Below, one piece after another: positions 42,905 through 51,918 of a stretch of 62,620 nucleotides of DNA (positions are counted from its first letter, which is position 1; the number at the start of each line of letters is the position of its first letter). Below the pieces are notes generated by a model. That model was given only the letters and a program-made list of their open reading frames with translations. It ran no database searches and was not told where the DNA came from. A program made the position numbers and the translations under genes. The stretch lies in the NCBI GenBank assembly GCA_900319645.1, contig ONPG01000012.1:1-62620 (forward strand). Reading direction: 5' to 3'. Source of the stretch: an uncultured Bacteroidales bacterium. GTDB taxonomy: Bacteria; Bacteroidota; Bacteroidia; Bacteroidales; Paludibacteraceae.

Positions 42905-43025
42905 TAGGCAAATTCAATCTCGCTACTACGGATTAGACAGAATACATAAAATTACAAATAGTTTCTTACTCCCATTTTGTGCATATACAGAAAATACAAA
43001 TACTAACAAACTAAACTCTATTATT

Positions 43026-46000
43026 ATGAGAAAATCACTCACTTTGTTGATTGCCCTATTGGCGCTAACCGTCAGCTCATGGGCAACGCAAATCACGTGG
43101 AATCAGGCCGACGTACAAAGTGTCGGTATTTCCCAGTATCATGGAAATGGCGAGCCAATGTCCATGACAATTAATGGCATTACAGTCACAGCCACCGCTC
43201 CCGGAAGTGAGGATTATAGTGGTTTCTATTATTCTACTTATGAAGACCCCTATTATTCCTATATCTCTCTTGAAAATAGCGGTACGATTACGTTTGCTAC
43301 TTCTTTGGGTGAGCTGACAAGTATCGTAATCCACTTGGATGAAGCAGGATCCGCATACGGATTTGGTGAAGGTTGGAGTGAAAATACTACATCGCATACT
43401 TTATCATGGACAGGTAATACCGCTTCTGCGGTTTTAGGTAACGATGGAGGAGAATATGGAGCCTATATTAGCTACATTACTTCTATCGACTTTACCGTTG
43501 TTTCTGTGCCTACTTCTACTTCTTGGAATCTGTCAGACCTTGCAAGTATCAACATTTCCCAGTATCATGGAAACTACGAGCCAATGTCCCAGACGATTAA
43601 TGGCATTACAGCCACAGCCACCGCTCTCGGAAGTGAAGATTATAGCGGTTTCTATTATGATAGTGATGCCAATAATGGCAATATCGATCTTGAAAATGAA
43701 GGAACGTTCACATTCTCCTCTCCTTTTGGCAATTTGGCAAGCATTATCATTCACACCACTAATGAATATGGTATATATACAAGTGGCTGGAGTTGGGACG
43801 ATTCAGAACATACATTGTCATGGACAGGAAATGCCGCCTCTGTTGTTTTGACTGATGCTTATGTAAGCAATATAACATCCATTGACTTTACTTTTGTAAC
43901 TGAAGAGCCGGATCCTGATGTACCGACTCATTTGGTTTCAACGATTACATGGAATACAGCTGACCTCGCAACGGTCAATGTCCCTACGAACGATTTTCAA
44001 ACGATTAAAACAATCAGAGTAACGAATAGTTGCCCGGATCCGTACAACGATTATTGTTATTTCTTATATCAAGGTGAGCCTGCTAACTATTGCGGCTTCT
44101 CCATGAATAATGACGGATCGCTCATTTTTACTCCTGAATCAGGTAGATTAACGAGCATTGTCATTAACTGGAATTATGAAGGTCCCGATCCGGATCTTGT
44201 GCCGGGATCCGGATGGAGCTTTACGAATAGCCAACTCACATGGACAAGTGATGATGAAGATGGTGCAGAGTCCGTAGTGTTGAAGTCGAATAGCTCTAAG
44301 TATCTCACTTCCGGACCGATTTATTCCATCGTGTTTACTCTTGCGGCTGATCCGGATGCTCAAGCGGATGTTAAGTGGGATAAATCAGAACTTGAATATG
44401 AACCTCTGTCCCTGTTAGCGTATGATGGAACGGGTTCGGGACTAAATCAGACGATTGATGGTATTGTAGCTACTGTAACAGCTCCAGAAGACGGTGATTA
44501 TTGTCATTTCCTCTATGATAGTCAAAATGACAAAGTTTCTATGTCTATCTGGGGAAATGGAACACTTACTTTTGCTCCCGAAACGGGTAGATTGACGCGT
44601 ATTGTTATCGCCGGTATAGTTGACTCAGACGATACGAATCTACCGGTTGAGTCCGGTTGGACCTCTACTGACACCAAACTTATTTGGTCAGGTGACGCTT
44701 CTTTCTCGGTTGATTTGGCGAATGCATCTATTGATCACATCACTTACGTTGCATTTACAATAGATGATTCCGATCCAAGCGACACAAGAGAGGTTCCTGA
44801 ACTGAAATTCTTAAATGGAGGCGATGAACTGACAGAGGCAACCATCGTAAAAGATATCTACGGATGGACATTTGAACCCGGAACGTATTATGATCCAAGT
44901 ACCGAATATTTTCTCTATGTGAATAATGGGGTCAAGTATTATCAAGATCAACCTTTTATAGATTGGGCTACTCCAACTGAAAAAGGTCTTACGATGACGT
45001 ACTCCATTCCCAATAATGACGTTATTACCCTTACCAAAACTTCTGGTAATAGTTTCGAATTTACTGTGAACGGTATTGGAGATGCAGTCGTTACAGCTCA
45101 TACAGATGGAAATGAGGATTACAAACCTGCAAGTATAACGTTTACCATCCATGTTGTTTCCGGTAAAGCCGCAACTAAAGAATGTGTACTGGCATTCGTA
45201 GGTGGTCCTAACGATGGTCAAATAGTACCGGAAAACTATAAATTTGAACTGGAAACAGGTCAAGAGATGCCATGGATGCAATTACGTGAGAAGAGCGACC
45301 CGACGATTGTCTATGCTCCGTCGTTCTCCATCTGGGGTTCGCGCAAATATTATGTAGCCAGCATCCAGGCGGAGACGAAACTTCGTGCACTGACCGCGGG
45401 TGATGATATCTTTAGAGTGCGTTATGCACGCTATAAAGATGGAGATATGAATGGAGAATACAAAGAAATCGAGATTCCTGTTCACATCAAGCCGACTGAA
45501 ATTGCTTTGACTACTTCTGTGGACTTTACTTCTGACCCGTCGTCAAATAGCGCGATAGCTAACAATGCAACGTATGATCCGACTACTCAACAAGTACAGA
45601 TAGGAGAAGTAATATCCGATGAAGTGGTGCAAGCAGCTTTGACTTGCTACGCTTTCGGTCATGAGGGATGGGATGAAAATCTTCAGAACACGATTAGTTT
45701 CGAACTTCCACAAGGTAATGGAAGTCTCACAGTTAACGGTAATGTACAAGAGGGCTGCGTACTCAAAGTGAAGATCAGAGGCGAAGCGGTAGTTCATAGT
45801 TTCACTCCGGCTCAGGTGGCTGCCGGAGAGGCGACTGTTCACTACAATGTACCCAATCAGACAGCTGTAGTTATCTACATAAGTAATAATGGAGGTTCTC
45901 CTGCTCCGCGACGTGCACCTGCGGCCGTGAAGGACGAGCCTAAGGCTGCTCTGACTGCTCTTAGCCTAACTCCGATGTATCCTATTTCAGCTAATGTGGA

Positions 46001-46562
46001 TCCGGATCATGCAGGTGTTTATTATAGCACGCACTATAACGAGATGCAGAAATACCAACTCCCTGCAGGCACGGAAGCATATGTAGCAACCATCAGCGGC
46101 GCAGACTTGAACTTGACAAAAGTAGTGAACGCTGGCGAAGTACTGCCTGCTAACACTGCTGTGATCCTCAAATCGACCTCTGCATCGGTAGTCCTCACCC
46201 CGACAGACGCAGCCGCTGTTACCATCAGCGCTACCAATGACCTGCACGGCGTTGACTTCGAAACAGCTGCCCCGGCAAACTGCTACGTACTCTCCGGACA
46301 TTCGACCGACAATAGTGTAACTGGCATTGGTTTCTACGAGTTCACGGGCACTATACCTGCGCACAAAGCTTACCTCACCGTCAGCGGTGGAGCAGCTTAC
46401 GCACCGAAGAAACTACGCTTCGTCTTCAATAACGAGCAGCTGGCTACAGGCATCGACAATGCGGCTGATGGTATCATGTGCGAGAAACGCATTGAGAACG
46501 GACAGCTCTATCTGATGTACAAAGGTACGAAGTACAATGTACAAGGTCAGATGGTAAAATGA
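43026..46562 (+). CDS. Large secreted protein with four beta-rich repeats and an Ig-like region
   Basis: A 1178-residue exported protein (signal peptide to SSWA near residue 20). Four diverged domains of about 130-150 residues begin ITWNQADVQSVGI, TSWNLSDLASINI, ITWNTADLATVNV and VKWDKSELEYEPL; each has a middle strand LTSIVIH and a final TSIDFT or similar, like a jelly-roll. From about 590 a BIG/Ig-like stretch follows, and from about 980 a domain (PAGTEAYVATISG, NTAVILKST, PAHKAYLTV) common at the C-terminus of secreted Bacteroidales proteins. The tail NGQLYLMYKGTKYNVQGQ is related to the BspA-like tail. Function unknown; carbohydrate or surface binding is a guess. Part of the tail is encoded by a dispersed repeat. 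Confidence 0.75.
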   Translation: MRKSLTLLIALLALTVSSWATQITWNQADVQSVGISQYHGNGEPMSMTINGITVTATAPGSEDYSGFYYSTYEDPYYSYISLENSGTITFATSLGELTSIVIHLDEAGSAYGFGEGWSENTTSHTLSWTGNTASAVLGNDGGEYGAYISYITSIDFTVVSVPTSTSWNLSDLASINISQYHGNYEPMSQTINGITATATALGSEDYSGFYYDSDANNGNIDLENEGTFTFSSPFGNLASIIIHTTNEYGIYTSGWSWDDSEHTLSWTGNAASVVLTDAYVSNITSIDFTFVTEEPDPDVPTHLVSTITWNTADLATVNVPTNDFQTIKTIRVTNSCPDPYNDYCYFLYQGEPANYCGFSMNNDGSLIFTPESGRLTSIVINWNYEGPDPDLVPGSGWSFTNSQLTWTSDDEDGAESVVLKSNSSKYLTSGPIYSIVFTLAADPDAQADVKWDKSELEYEPLSLLAYDGTGSGLNQTIDGIVATVTAPEDGDYCHFLYDSQNDKVSMSIWGNGTLTFAPETGRLTRIVIAGIVDSDDTNLPVESGWTSTDTKLIWSGDASFSVDLANASIDHITYVAFTIDDSDPSDTREVPELKFLNGGDELTEATIVKDIYGWTFEPGTYYDPSTEYFLYVNNGVKYYQDQPFIDWATPTEKGLTMTYSIPNNDVITLTKTSGNSFEFTVNGIGDAVVTAHTDGNEDYKPASITFTIHVVSGKAATKECVLAFVGGPNDGQIVPENYKFELETGQEMPWMQLREKSDPTIVYAPSFSIWGSRKYYVASIQAETKLRALTAGDDIFRVRYARYKDGDMNGEYKEIEIPVHIKPTEIALTTSVDFTSDPSSNSAIANNATYDPTTQQVQIGEVISDEVVQAALTCYAFGHEGWDENLQNTISFELPQGNGSLTVNGNVQEGCVLKVKIRGEAVVHSFTPAQVAAGEATVHYNVPNQTAVVIYISNNGGSPAPRRAPAAVKDEPKAALTALSLTPMYPISANVDPDHAGVYYSTHYNEMQKYQLPAGTEAYVATISGADLNLTKVVNAGEVLPANTAVILKSTSASVVLTPTDAAAVTISATNDLHGVDFETAAPANCYVLSGHSTDNSVTGIGFYEFTGTIPAHKAYLTVSGGAAYAPKKLRFVFNNEQLATGIDNAADGIMCEKRIENGQLYLMYKGTKYNVQGQMVK
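46517..46546 (+). repeat. Dispersed TGTACA-type repeat in a protein tail
   Basis: A copy of the element encodes the MYKGTKYNVQG part of the C-terminal tail of the large secreted protein. Confidence 0.5.
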
Positions 46563-46593
46563 TGCGTGAGTGATTCACGCCCCAATCTTTTCC

Positions 46594-48513
46594 TTACCAT
46601 CGGTTGCGGCGGAAGAGTCCGCCGAGAATGGAGATAAGGATATAGAAAGGATAGAGAATTTCCAAAAGAAGAGCCACGTACCACGGAGTACGTGGTTCTC
46701 TTTTTTTGATGAGGGAGTATTCGATGGGGAACTTGATGAGGATGATGAGCGGGCAAAGGAGTTGGAGGAGGTTGACAGCCACGATGAGTGCGCCGCAGCG
46801 GAGGATATCCGGGTCGGTGTATTTAGGTGCTTTGCCCGCCCAACGCATTCGCTGGTGTAAGAAAGCCCGCCAAGTGGAAACCGGCCGCACGACGGCGGTG
46901 TAGTCGGGTTCGTCGATGACAGTAATCTTCTTGCCACGGCGTTTCATAGCTTCCAGCAGGAACATATCGTCACCGGAAGGAATCTCAGGGTGTAGTTCGG
47001 ATTCACACTCCAGCCACGCCTCGCGGCGGACAATAAGGTTCGCGCCCGAGCACATGACGGCTTTGCCAGCCTTAGCGGTTCGCATAGTGAGTTCCTGGAT
47101 AGCAGCGTATTCGGCTATCTGTAATTTTTCCAATAAAGATGGCTCGTCGCTTTCGCTTTCCATCTTTAATGGTAAAATTACAAGACCGCTGTGCTGACAG
47201 ACCGCCTTCGTCTGACAGAATACAGACCACCCTTCGGGCTGACAGACAGGCTCCGTTGCGGCAGGTGGCAGTATAACATCATCATCGTGCAGCCAGACAT
47301 ATTCCGCCTTGGCGGCATGAATGAGTTTGCTAAGGGCGTGCTTTTTGCCTTTACCGTCATCGTTAATGCCCTTTATCGGCACGATATGTTCGTAGTTTAA
47401 GCCCGATCCGTTTTCGTCTCGTTTTCGTCTCGTTTTCGTCTCGTTTTCGTCTCGTTTTCGTAATTGAAGCGAGAGTTGGCTTATAAAACCGGGATAACTC
47501 TTGGCAACAATCTCCTGCAAACGGCTGTCTATTCCCTGTGCGGAGTTTGGGAGTGGAATCCAGTCTGCTGCCATCAGCGCCATCGCCATCCTGTGGTCAT
47601 TGCGCACTTCATGGAGCCGTACGGCTTCGATGCGGTCGGACTCTTTGAAACGGAGACGGTCAGTGCCCGTGGCTTGAAGATCCATGCCTAATTTCTCGCA
47701 TGTAAGTGCCACAGCGGGATATAAATCCGGGCAGTTGAAAAAATCGATGGAGACCGCCTTCGCTTTGTTCATTGAACTTTGTCCCTTTGTACTTATCAGA
47801 GCGCCTTCGGGCAGAAACTCTGTCTGAACGCCGAAATGCTGCGCATACATATCAGCGACGATGCGATCGCCTTGGAGACTGTCGGAAGTGAGCCCCTCCA
47901 ACAGCAACTCGCCGCCATGAATGGCGACGTACTCGTACCAGAAGGCGGCGGAGGACCAGTCGCGTTCGTCAACAAGGTCGCAAAGACCAAACCGCTCCGC
48001 TAATTGGTAATGGCGACTTGTGTCTCCGCTCTCCCCATGCGAAACACTACGTTGGTTTCTTTGGGGACCCCGATATTGTTCTACGATGCGGCGGGAGAGG
48101 GTGATATAAGGCGACTCACCGGGCGCGACAGGGATCTCTTCGCCGTGAAGGATACGGGCAGAGATGGTTTGGGTGGTAGGTTTGCCGTCACGCTCCATGA
48201 GGCGCTGATCGCCCGTCAGGGTAATGGGTGCTCCGGGATAGCATTGGGCTATGTGCACTTGCAGAAAACGGAGAGCCGTGCCACAGTTCTTGAGGTATAA
48301 CTCCACCTCTTCCTTCGCCTCAAGGGAGGGAGAAAGATGCCATTTGGCAGGAGTGCCAAAAGTGTCGCGGATTTGCTGCAAAGCATCGTGGAGAACAAGG
48401 ACATCATCCGGCATATCCGAAGAGACCCGCATAAGCGGATCTCCATGGATAGCCTGCAATAGAAGAATTCTATTCGCTATAGATTTTGATATCGGAAGTT
48501 TAACGTGGTCCAC
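46594..48513 (-). CDS. Degraded EPSP synthase fused to a truncated glycosyltransferase 2
   Basis: A 639-residue frame. Residues 1-350 are AroA-like: PISKSIANR, NCGTALRFL, DWSSAAFWYE, DFFNCPDL, FKESDRIEAV, NDHRMAMAL and VAKSYPGF are all present. But about 65 residues are missing between TGDQRL and DWSS (including the SSQ motif that binds shikimate phosphate), about 30 before NDHRM, and about ten at the start, which is GTG directly after a stop. Residues 370-639 are a GT2 domain (KGKKHAL, HDDDVILPP, SGANLIVRREAW, then C-terminal helices) without its N-terminal nucleotide-binding part. The junction is a run of 11-base repeats. Activity of the AroA half is doubtful. A separate functional aroA is expected elsewhere, since aroC is intact. 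Confidence 0.7.
   Translation of the reverse strand: MDHVKLPISKSIANRILLLQAIHGDPLMRVSSDMPDDVLVLHDALQQIRDTFGTPAKWHLSPSLEAKEEVELYLKNCGTALRFLQVHIAQCYPGAPITLTGDQRLMERDGKPTTQTISARILHGEEIPVAPGESPYITLSRRIVEQYRGPQRNQRSVSHGESGDTSRHYQLAERFGLCDLVDERDWSSAAFWYEYVAIHGGELLLEGLTSDSLQGDRIVADMYAQHFGVQTEFLPEGALISTKGQSSMNKAKAVSIDFFNCPDLYPAVALTCEKLGMDLQATGTDRLRFKESDRIEAVRLHEVRNDHRMAMALMAADWIPLPNSAQGIDSRLQEIVAKSYPGFISQLSLQLRKRDENETKTRRKRDENGSGLNYEHIVPIKGINDDGKGKKHALSKLIHAAKAEYVWLHDDDVILPPAATEPVCQPEGWSVFCQTKAVCQHSGLVILPLKMESESDEPSLLEKLQIAEYAAIQELTMRTAKAGKAVMCSGANLIVRREAWLECESELHPEIPSGDDMFLLEAMKRRGKKITVIDEPDYTAVVRPVSTWRAFLHQRMRWAGKAPKYTDPDILRCGALIVAVNLLQLLCPLIILIKFPIEYSLIKKREPRTPWYVALLLEILYPFYILISILGGLFRRNRW
46671..46707 (+). 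terminator. Terminator lying inside the convergent gene
   Basis: An eight-base perfect stem (CCACGTAC/GTACGTGG), extended by weaker pairs, followed by seven T (46701-46707). It would end the transcript of the secreted repeat protein, although it lies within the last codons of the AroA-glycosyltransferase gene on the other strand. Confidence 0.65.
47411..47460 (-). repeat. 11-bp tandem repeat at the AroA-glycosyltransferase junction
   Basis: Four and a half units of TTTTCGTCTCG. Eleven is not a multiple of three, so gain or loss of one unit would shift the frame between the two halves. The repeat encodes RKRDENETKTR. Confidence 0.9.
47774..47796 (-). repeat. Dispersed TGTACA-type repeat in the AroA-like region
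   Basis: A partial copy encodes STKGQSS, a stretch not expected in AroA. Confidence 0.4.
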
Positions 48514-48608
48514 AGATTAACCAGATTAAACAGATTTTTATAAGTCCAAAATTATCAAAAATTGTTCAAAAATTATATCTGTCAACAATTAAAGACAATT
48601 TAAGACAA

Positions 48609-50609
48609 TTAGTTTACATCGGGTAGCGGCGAGTAGTCGCGGGAGTAACGGAGATGCTGCTCTACGTAGCCCTCTGTGAAATCGAGTTGGACATCGGTAA
48701 TCTCACCCGCTGCGTTGCGTGTGACGTGATAGACGGGATTGACGAAACCTTTGTAGGGCGCGAGATTGAGTTTCTTGTAGCGGGCAAGAATCTCTTTGTG
48801 AAGATCCTGGTTGACCTTGACGGCATATTTCTCCACGATCTCTTTCGCCGCTGCGTAATCGCCTTCGGAGGTGATTCGCTGGATCTCGGCGAGCAGTTCA
48901 CCATAGAGACGACGCAGACCCTCGTAGTCGTTGATACGCAGATAGTGCTTGCCGTCGCGGGCGATGATCTCCACCTCTTTGTTTGTGGCGTGCTCATAGA
49001 CCCAGTTGGCAATGAGCTGGCGGTTACGCATGTGCGCCTCCTCGATGTCCTTACCCGGCTCGATACGCACGAGTTGGGTCATCAACCCGTTCATCTGCTG
49101 CTGGTAATAGCCGGCTTTGTAGGCATCTTTGCTGGGCAGCAAACCGAGTTCGACGAGTTTCGGATCGCCGAGGAAATAAAGTCCGAAGAGGTCCGCACGG
49201 GCTTCCTCGATCGTAGAAGCGTGCTCCTTGAGGGCATCTTTGGAAACACCCGGCAGGAGTTTGCCGGAACCGTGACCGACACACTCGTGGAGATCGGTGT
49301 GGAGGTCGCCGCAGAGGGCACCGTATTTCTCGTAGATAGCGCGAATCTCATCATCGATCATAAACTCCTCGTTGAAACCGTTGCCCTTCGCTGCCTCGTT
49401 GTAGGCGTGCATGAGGTTGTCGATGGTAACAGATTTGGAGCCGTACTCTTTGCGGATCCAGTTGGCGTTCGGCAGGTTGATACCAATCGGCGTAGCAGGA
49501 TAGCAGTCACCGGCAAGGATAGCTGCGGTAATGACCTTGGCGGTCACCCCTTTGACCTCTTCCTTTTTGAAACGCGGGTCGGTCGTCGAATGGTCTTCGA
49601 ACCACTGCGCGTTGGAGGAGATGAGCTGCGTACGCTTGGTAGCAGCAAGGTCTTTGAAATTGACCATCGATTCCCAGGTGCCGGTGATACCCAGCGGGTC
49701 GGTGTATGTCTCGGTGAAACCGTTGACGTAATCGACGCGGCTGTCAAGGTCTTTGACCCAGGCGATGCAGTACTCGTTGAAGGTCTGGAGGTCGCCCGTC
49801 TCATTGAAGGCGATCATCTTCTCGATGGCGAGTTTCTGTGCATCGTTCTCGGTGTATTTCAATGCCTCTTTGAGCCAGTACACCACGTGCTCCAGGGCTT
49901 CGCCATAGAGTCCGCCGACCTTATAAACCTGCTCTTCAATCTCGCCTTTGCTGTTCTTGACGAGTTTGGAGTTCAGACCGATCCACTTGGGTTCGGGTGA
50001 GTTATCCTTGTGGGCAGCATACCACGCCTCGGCTTCGGCTTGGGCCACACCCTCGCCGTAGTAGTTACCTGCTGAATTGAGCACGAGGTCCACTCCGTCC
50101 TGCGCAGTGGTACGTTTGGGCATCACAGCCGGGTTGAACATCACCGGCAGGATAGCCGGATCGTAAGTGACACCGGCTTGCTCGCAGGCAGCCACGAACC
50201 ACTCCTGCGTGAACTCCGGAAGAAACTTATCCTCGCTGTAATGGTGATGAATGCCGTTGCTAAACCACACACGTTTGAGGTAACGCTCGAAGACCGCCCA
50301 ATCTTGGTCAGTACATTGTACCTTGTCCCTCTGTACATAAAGGGCTTCTAAAGCACGGCGGATACGGAGGTTGTAACGTCCGTTCTGGTCAAAGAGGATG
50401 TCACGTCCCCAAAGGGCTGCCTCGGAAAGGCAGTACACAAGCGATTTCTGCTGAAGACTCAGCGAGTCGAACTCCGGCACATCATAGCGCAGGATTTCCA
50501 GGTCATAGAACTTATCCACGTTGTATTCAAATTTTTGTTGTTGCTTTTGGCAACCCACAAAAAGGGACATAGTAACGATGTACAATGTACAAAGGATTCC
50601 TTTTTTCAT
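48609..50609 (-). CDS. Dipeptidyl-peptidase III family metallopeptidase (M49), lipoprotein
   Basis: A 666-residue zinc peptidase. The M49 motif is HECVGHGSGK (near residue 440, HExxGH) and the second motif EEARADLFGLYF supplies the third zinc ligand. Enzymes of this family cut dipeptides from the N-terminus of oligopeptides. The N-terminus is a lipoprotein signal with lipobox FVGC, so unlike many M49 enzymes it should face the periplasm. Part of the signal peptide and a loop (YVQRDKVQCTDQD) are encoded by dispersed repeats. The start overlaps the stop of the nucleoside phosphorylase gene by one base. Confidence 0.92.
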   Translation of the reverse strand: MKKGILCTLYIVTMSLFVGCQKQQQKFEYNVDKFYDLEILRYDVPEFDSLSLQQKSLVYCLSEAALWGRDILFDQNGRYNLRIRRALEALYVQRDKVQCTDQDWAVFERYLKRVWFSNGIHHHYSEDKFLPEFTQEWFVAACEQAGVTYDPAILPVMFNPAVMPKRTTAQDGVDLVLNSAGNYYGEGVAQAEAEAWYAAHKDNSPEPKWIGLNSKLVKNSKGEIEEQVYKVGGLYGEALEHVVYWLKEALKYTENDAQKLAIEKMIAFNETGDLQTFNEYCIAWVKDLDSRVDYVNGFTETYTDPLGITGTWESMVNFKDLAATKRTQLISSNAQWFEDHSTTDPRFKKEEVKGVTAKVITAAILAGDCYPATPIGINLPNANWIRKEYGSKSVTIDNLMHAYNEAAKGNGFNEEFMIDDEIRAIYEKYGALCGDLHTDLHECVGHGSGKLLPGVSKDALKEHASTIEEARADLFGLYFLGDPKLVELGLLPSKDAYKAGYYQQQMNGLMTQLVRIEPGKDIEEAHMRNRQLIANWVYEHATNKEVEIIARDGKHYLRINDYEGLRRLYGELLAEIQRITSEGDYAAAKEIVEKYAVKVNQDLHKEILARYKKLNLAPYKGFVNPVYHVTRNAAGEITDVQLDFTEGYVEQHLRYSRDYSPLPDVN
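50310..50340 (-). repeat. Dispersed TGTACA-type repeat in the M49 peptidase gene
   Basis: A copy encoding the LYVQRDKVQCT loop. Confidence 0.45.
50561..50597 (-). repeat. Dispersed TGTACA-type repeat in a signal peptide
   Basis: It shares ATGTACAATGTACAAAGGA with the copy at 54153-54192 and encodes LCTLYIVTMS of the M49 peptidase signal peptide. Confidence 0.7.
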
Positions 50610-51484
50610 CAGATTCTTTCTAAAACAGTTTTTATTAATTCTTTGATACGGGGTTTGTAGTCGGTGTTGGCCGCCTCAATCTTACGTTGCGCAATGACGC
50701 AACAAACGGTCATAGCGCGATGCCCCATGTGGAGCGCCAAGCCGGCGATACAGGAACCTTCCATTTCGTAGTTGGTGATACGCTGGCCCTCGTAGCGGAA
50801 AGCGGTGATTTTCTCGTTGATATCCGGCACGGCAAGTCCAACACGGAGCACACGTCCTTGCGGACCGTAGAAACCGTTGGCTGCGATCGTACAACCGCGC
50901 ATCATATCGTCCTTGGCAATGCGGTCCACCAGCTCGGGATTAGCCGCCACTACATAAGGCACAGCCGCTTTCTTGGGATAGCCGATAAAGTCCACAAGTG
51001 CCTTCTCGAATCCAAGGTCAGCAATCTTGTCACGGTCTTCGTAGAACGCCAACACGCCATCGAAACCGATCGATTTCTGGCTGACGAGGAAGGTGCCGAG
51101 AGGTATATCCTCCTGCATTCCGCCACAAGTGCCGATACGGATGATATCAAGGCTTCGTTTCTCTTCTTTCTCTGTGCGGGTAGCGAAATCGATGTTGGCG
51201 AGTGCGTCAATTTCGTTCATGACGATGTCGCAGTTATCGGTGCCGATACCGGTAGAGATACACGAGATACGCTTGCCCTGGAACTTACCGGTAATGGTGT
51301 GGAACTCACGCGATTGCACGTCACATTCGATAGATCCTTCGTCAAAGAAGGATGCCACTATATTTACCCGATCCTGATCTCCGACCAGGATCACTTTGTC
51401 TGCCAAGAACTCAGGTTTGAGGTGCAGATGAAAAGCAGAACCATCATCATTGATGATTAACTGCGAAGCTGGAAAATGTCTCAT
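50609..51484 (-). CDS. Nucleoside phosphorylase (uridine phosphorylase-like)
   Basis: A 291-residue PNP/UDP-family phosphorylase. VILVGDQDRVNIVASFF (phosphate/ribose-site region), STGIGTDNCDIVMNE, RIGTCGGMQEDIPLGTF and NYEMEGSCIAGLA (the Glu-Met-Glu that holds ribose) are in order. It cleaves a nucleoside with phosphate to give a base and ribose 1-phosphate; uridine is the likeliest substrate. It is cytoplasmic. The ATG at 51484 is chosen because the longer frame overlaps the DUF3467 gene and lacks family sequence. Confidence 0.92.
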   Translation of the reverse strand: MRHFPASQLIINDDGSAFHLHLKPEFLADKVILVGDQDRVNIVASFFDEGSIECDVQSREFHTITGKFQGKRISCISTGIGTDNCDIVMNEIDALANIDFATRTEKEEKRSLDIIRIGTCGGMQEDIPLGTFLVSQKSIGFDGVLAFYEDRDKIADLGFEKALVDFIGYPKKAAVPYVVAANPELVDRIAKDDMMRGCTIAANGFYGPQGRVLRVGLAVPDINEKITAFRYEGQRITNYEMEGSCIAGLALHMGHRAMTVCCVIAQRKIEAANTDYKPRIKELIKTVLERI

Positions 51485-51524
51485 AGTATTGATATTTACG
51501 ATTTTTTGAGTTTTGTCCTTTCTT

Positions 51525-51833
51525 TTATGCCTCTCCACCTGTGAAAGGAACGCTGATCGTAGAACCGGGCAGAGGTCCGCCGATAGGATTGATAGTACCA
51601 AATTTCTTCTCGTACTGGGCAATATTATTGCCTAATGCCCCCAGGATCTTCTTTGCCTGATCAGGGGTAACTACTACACGACTCACCACATTTGCCTGGG
51701 GTACACCGGGCATGAGTTGAGCAAAATCCAATACAAACTCCGTAGGAGTGTGCGCAATAAGCGCGAGGTTGGCAAACACACCCTGCTGCTTGTCAGGAGC
51801 GATGTTGATGTTCAGTTTTTGTTCGTTAGCCAT
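51525..51833 (-). CDS. DUF3467 protein
   Basis: A 102-residue cytoplasmic protein of the DUF3467 family, widespread and conserved in Bacteroidota. Typical segments are GVFANLALIAHTPTEFVLDF, the MPGVPQANVVSRVVVTPDQAKK core and the LGNNIAQYEKKFG helix. Function is unknown. It sits 85 bases after a glycosyltransferase gene and 40 before the nucleoside phosphorylase. Confidence 0.92.
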   Translation of the reverse strand: MANEQKLNINIAPDKQQGVFANLALIAHTPTEFVLDFAQLMPGVPQANVVSRVVVTPDQAKKILGALGNNIAQYEKKFGTINPIGGPLPGSTISVPFTGGEA

Positions 51834-51918
51834 AACTTATAAAATTTTAAATTAAACTTTTCAAATTAAATTCAGGAGACTTCAAGATTTCTCCTATTAT
51901 TTTCCTTCGCACATTGTT

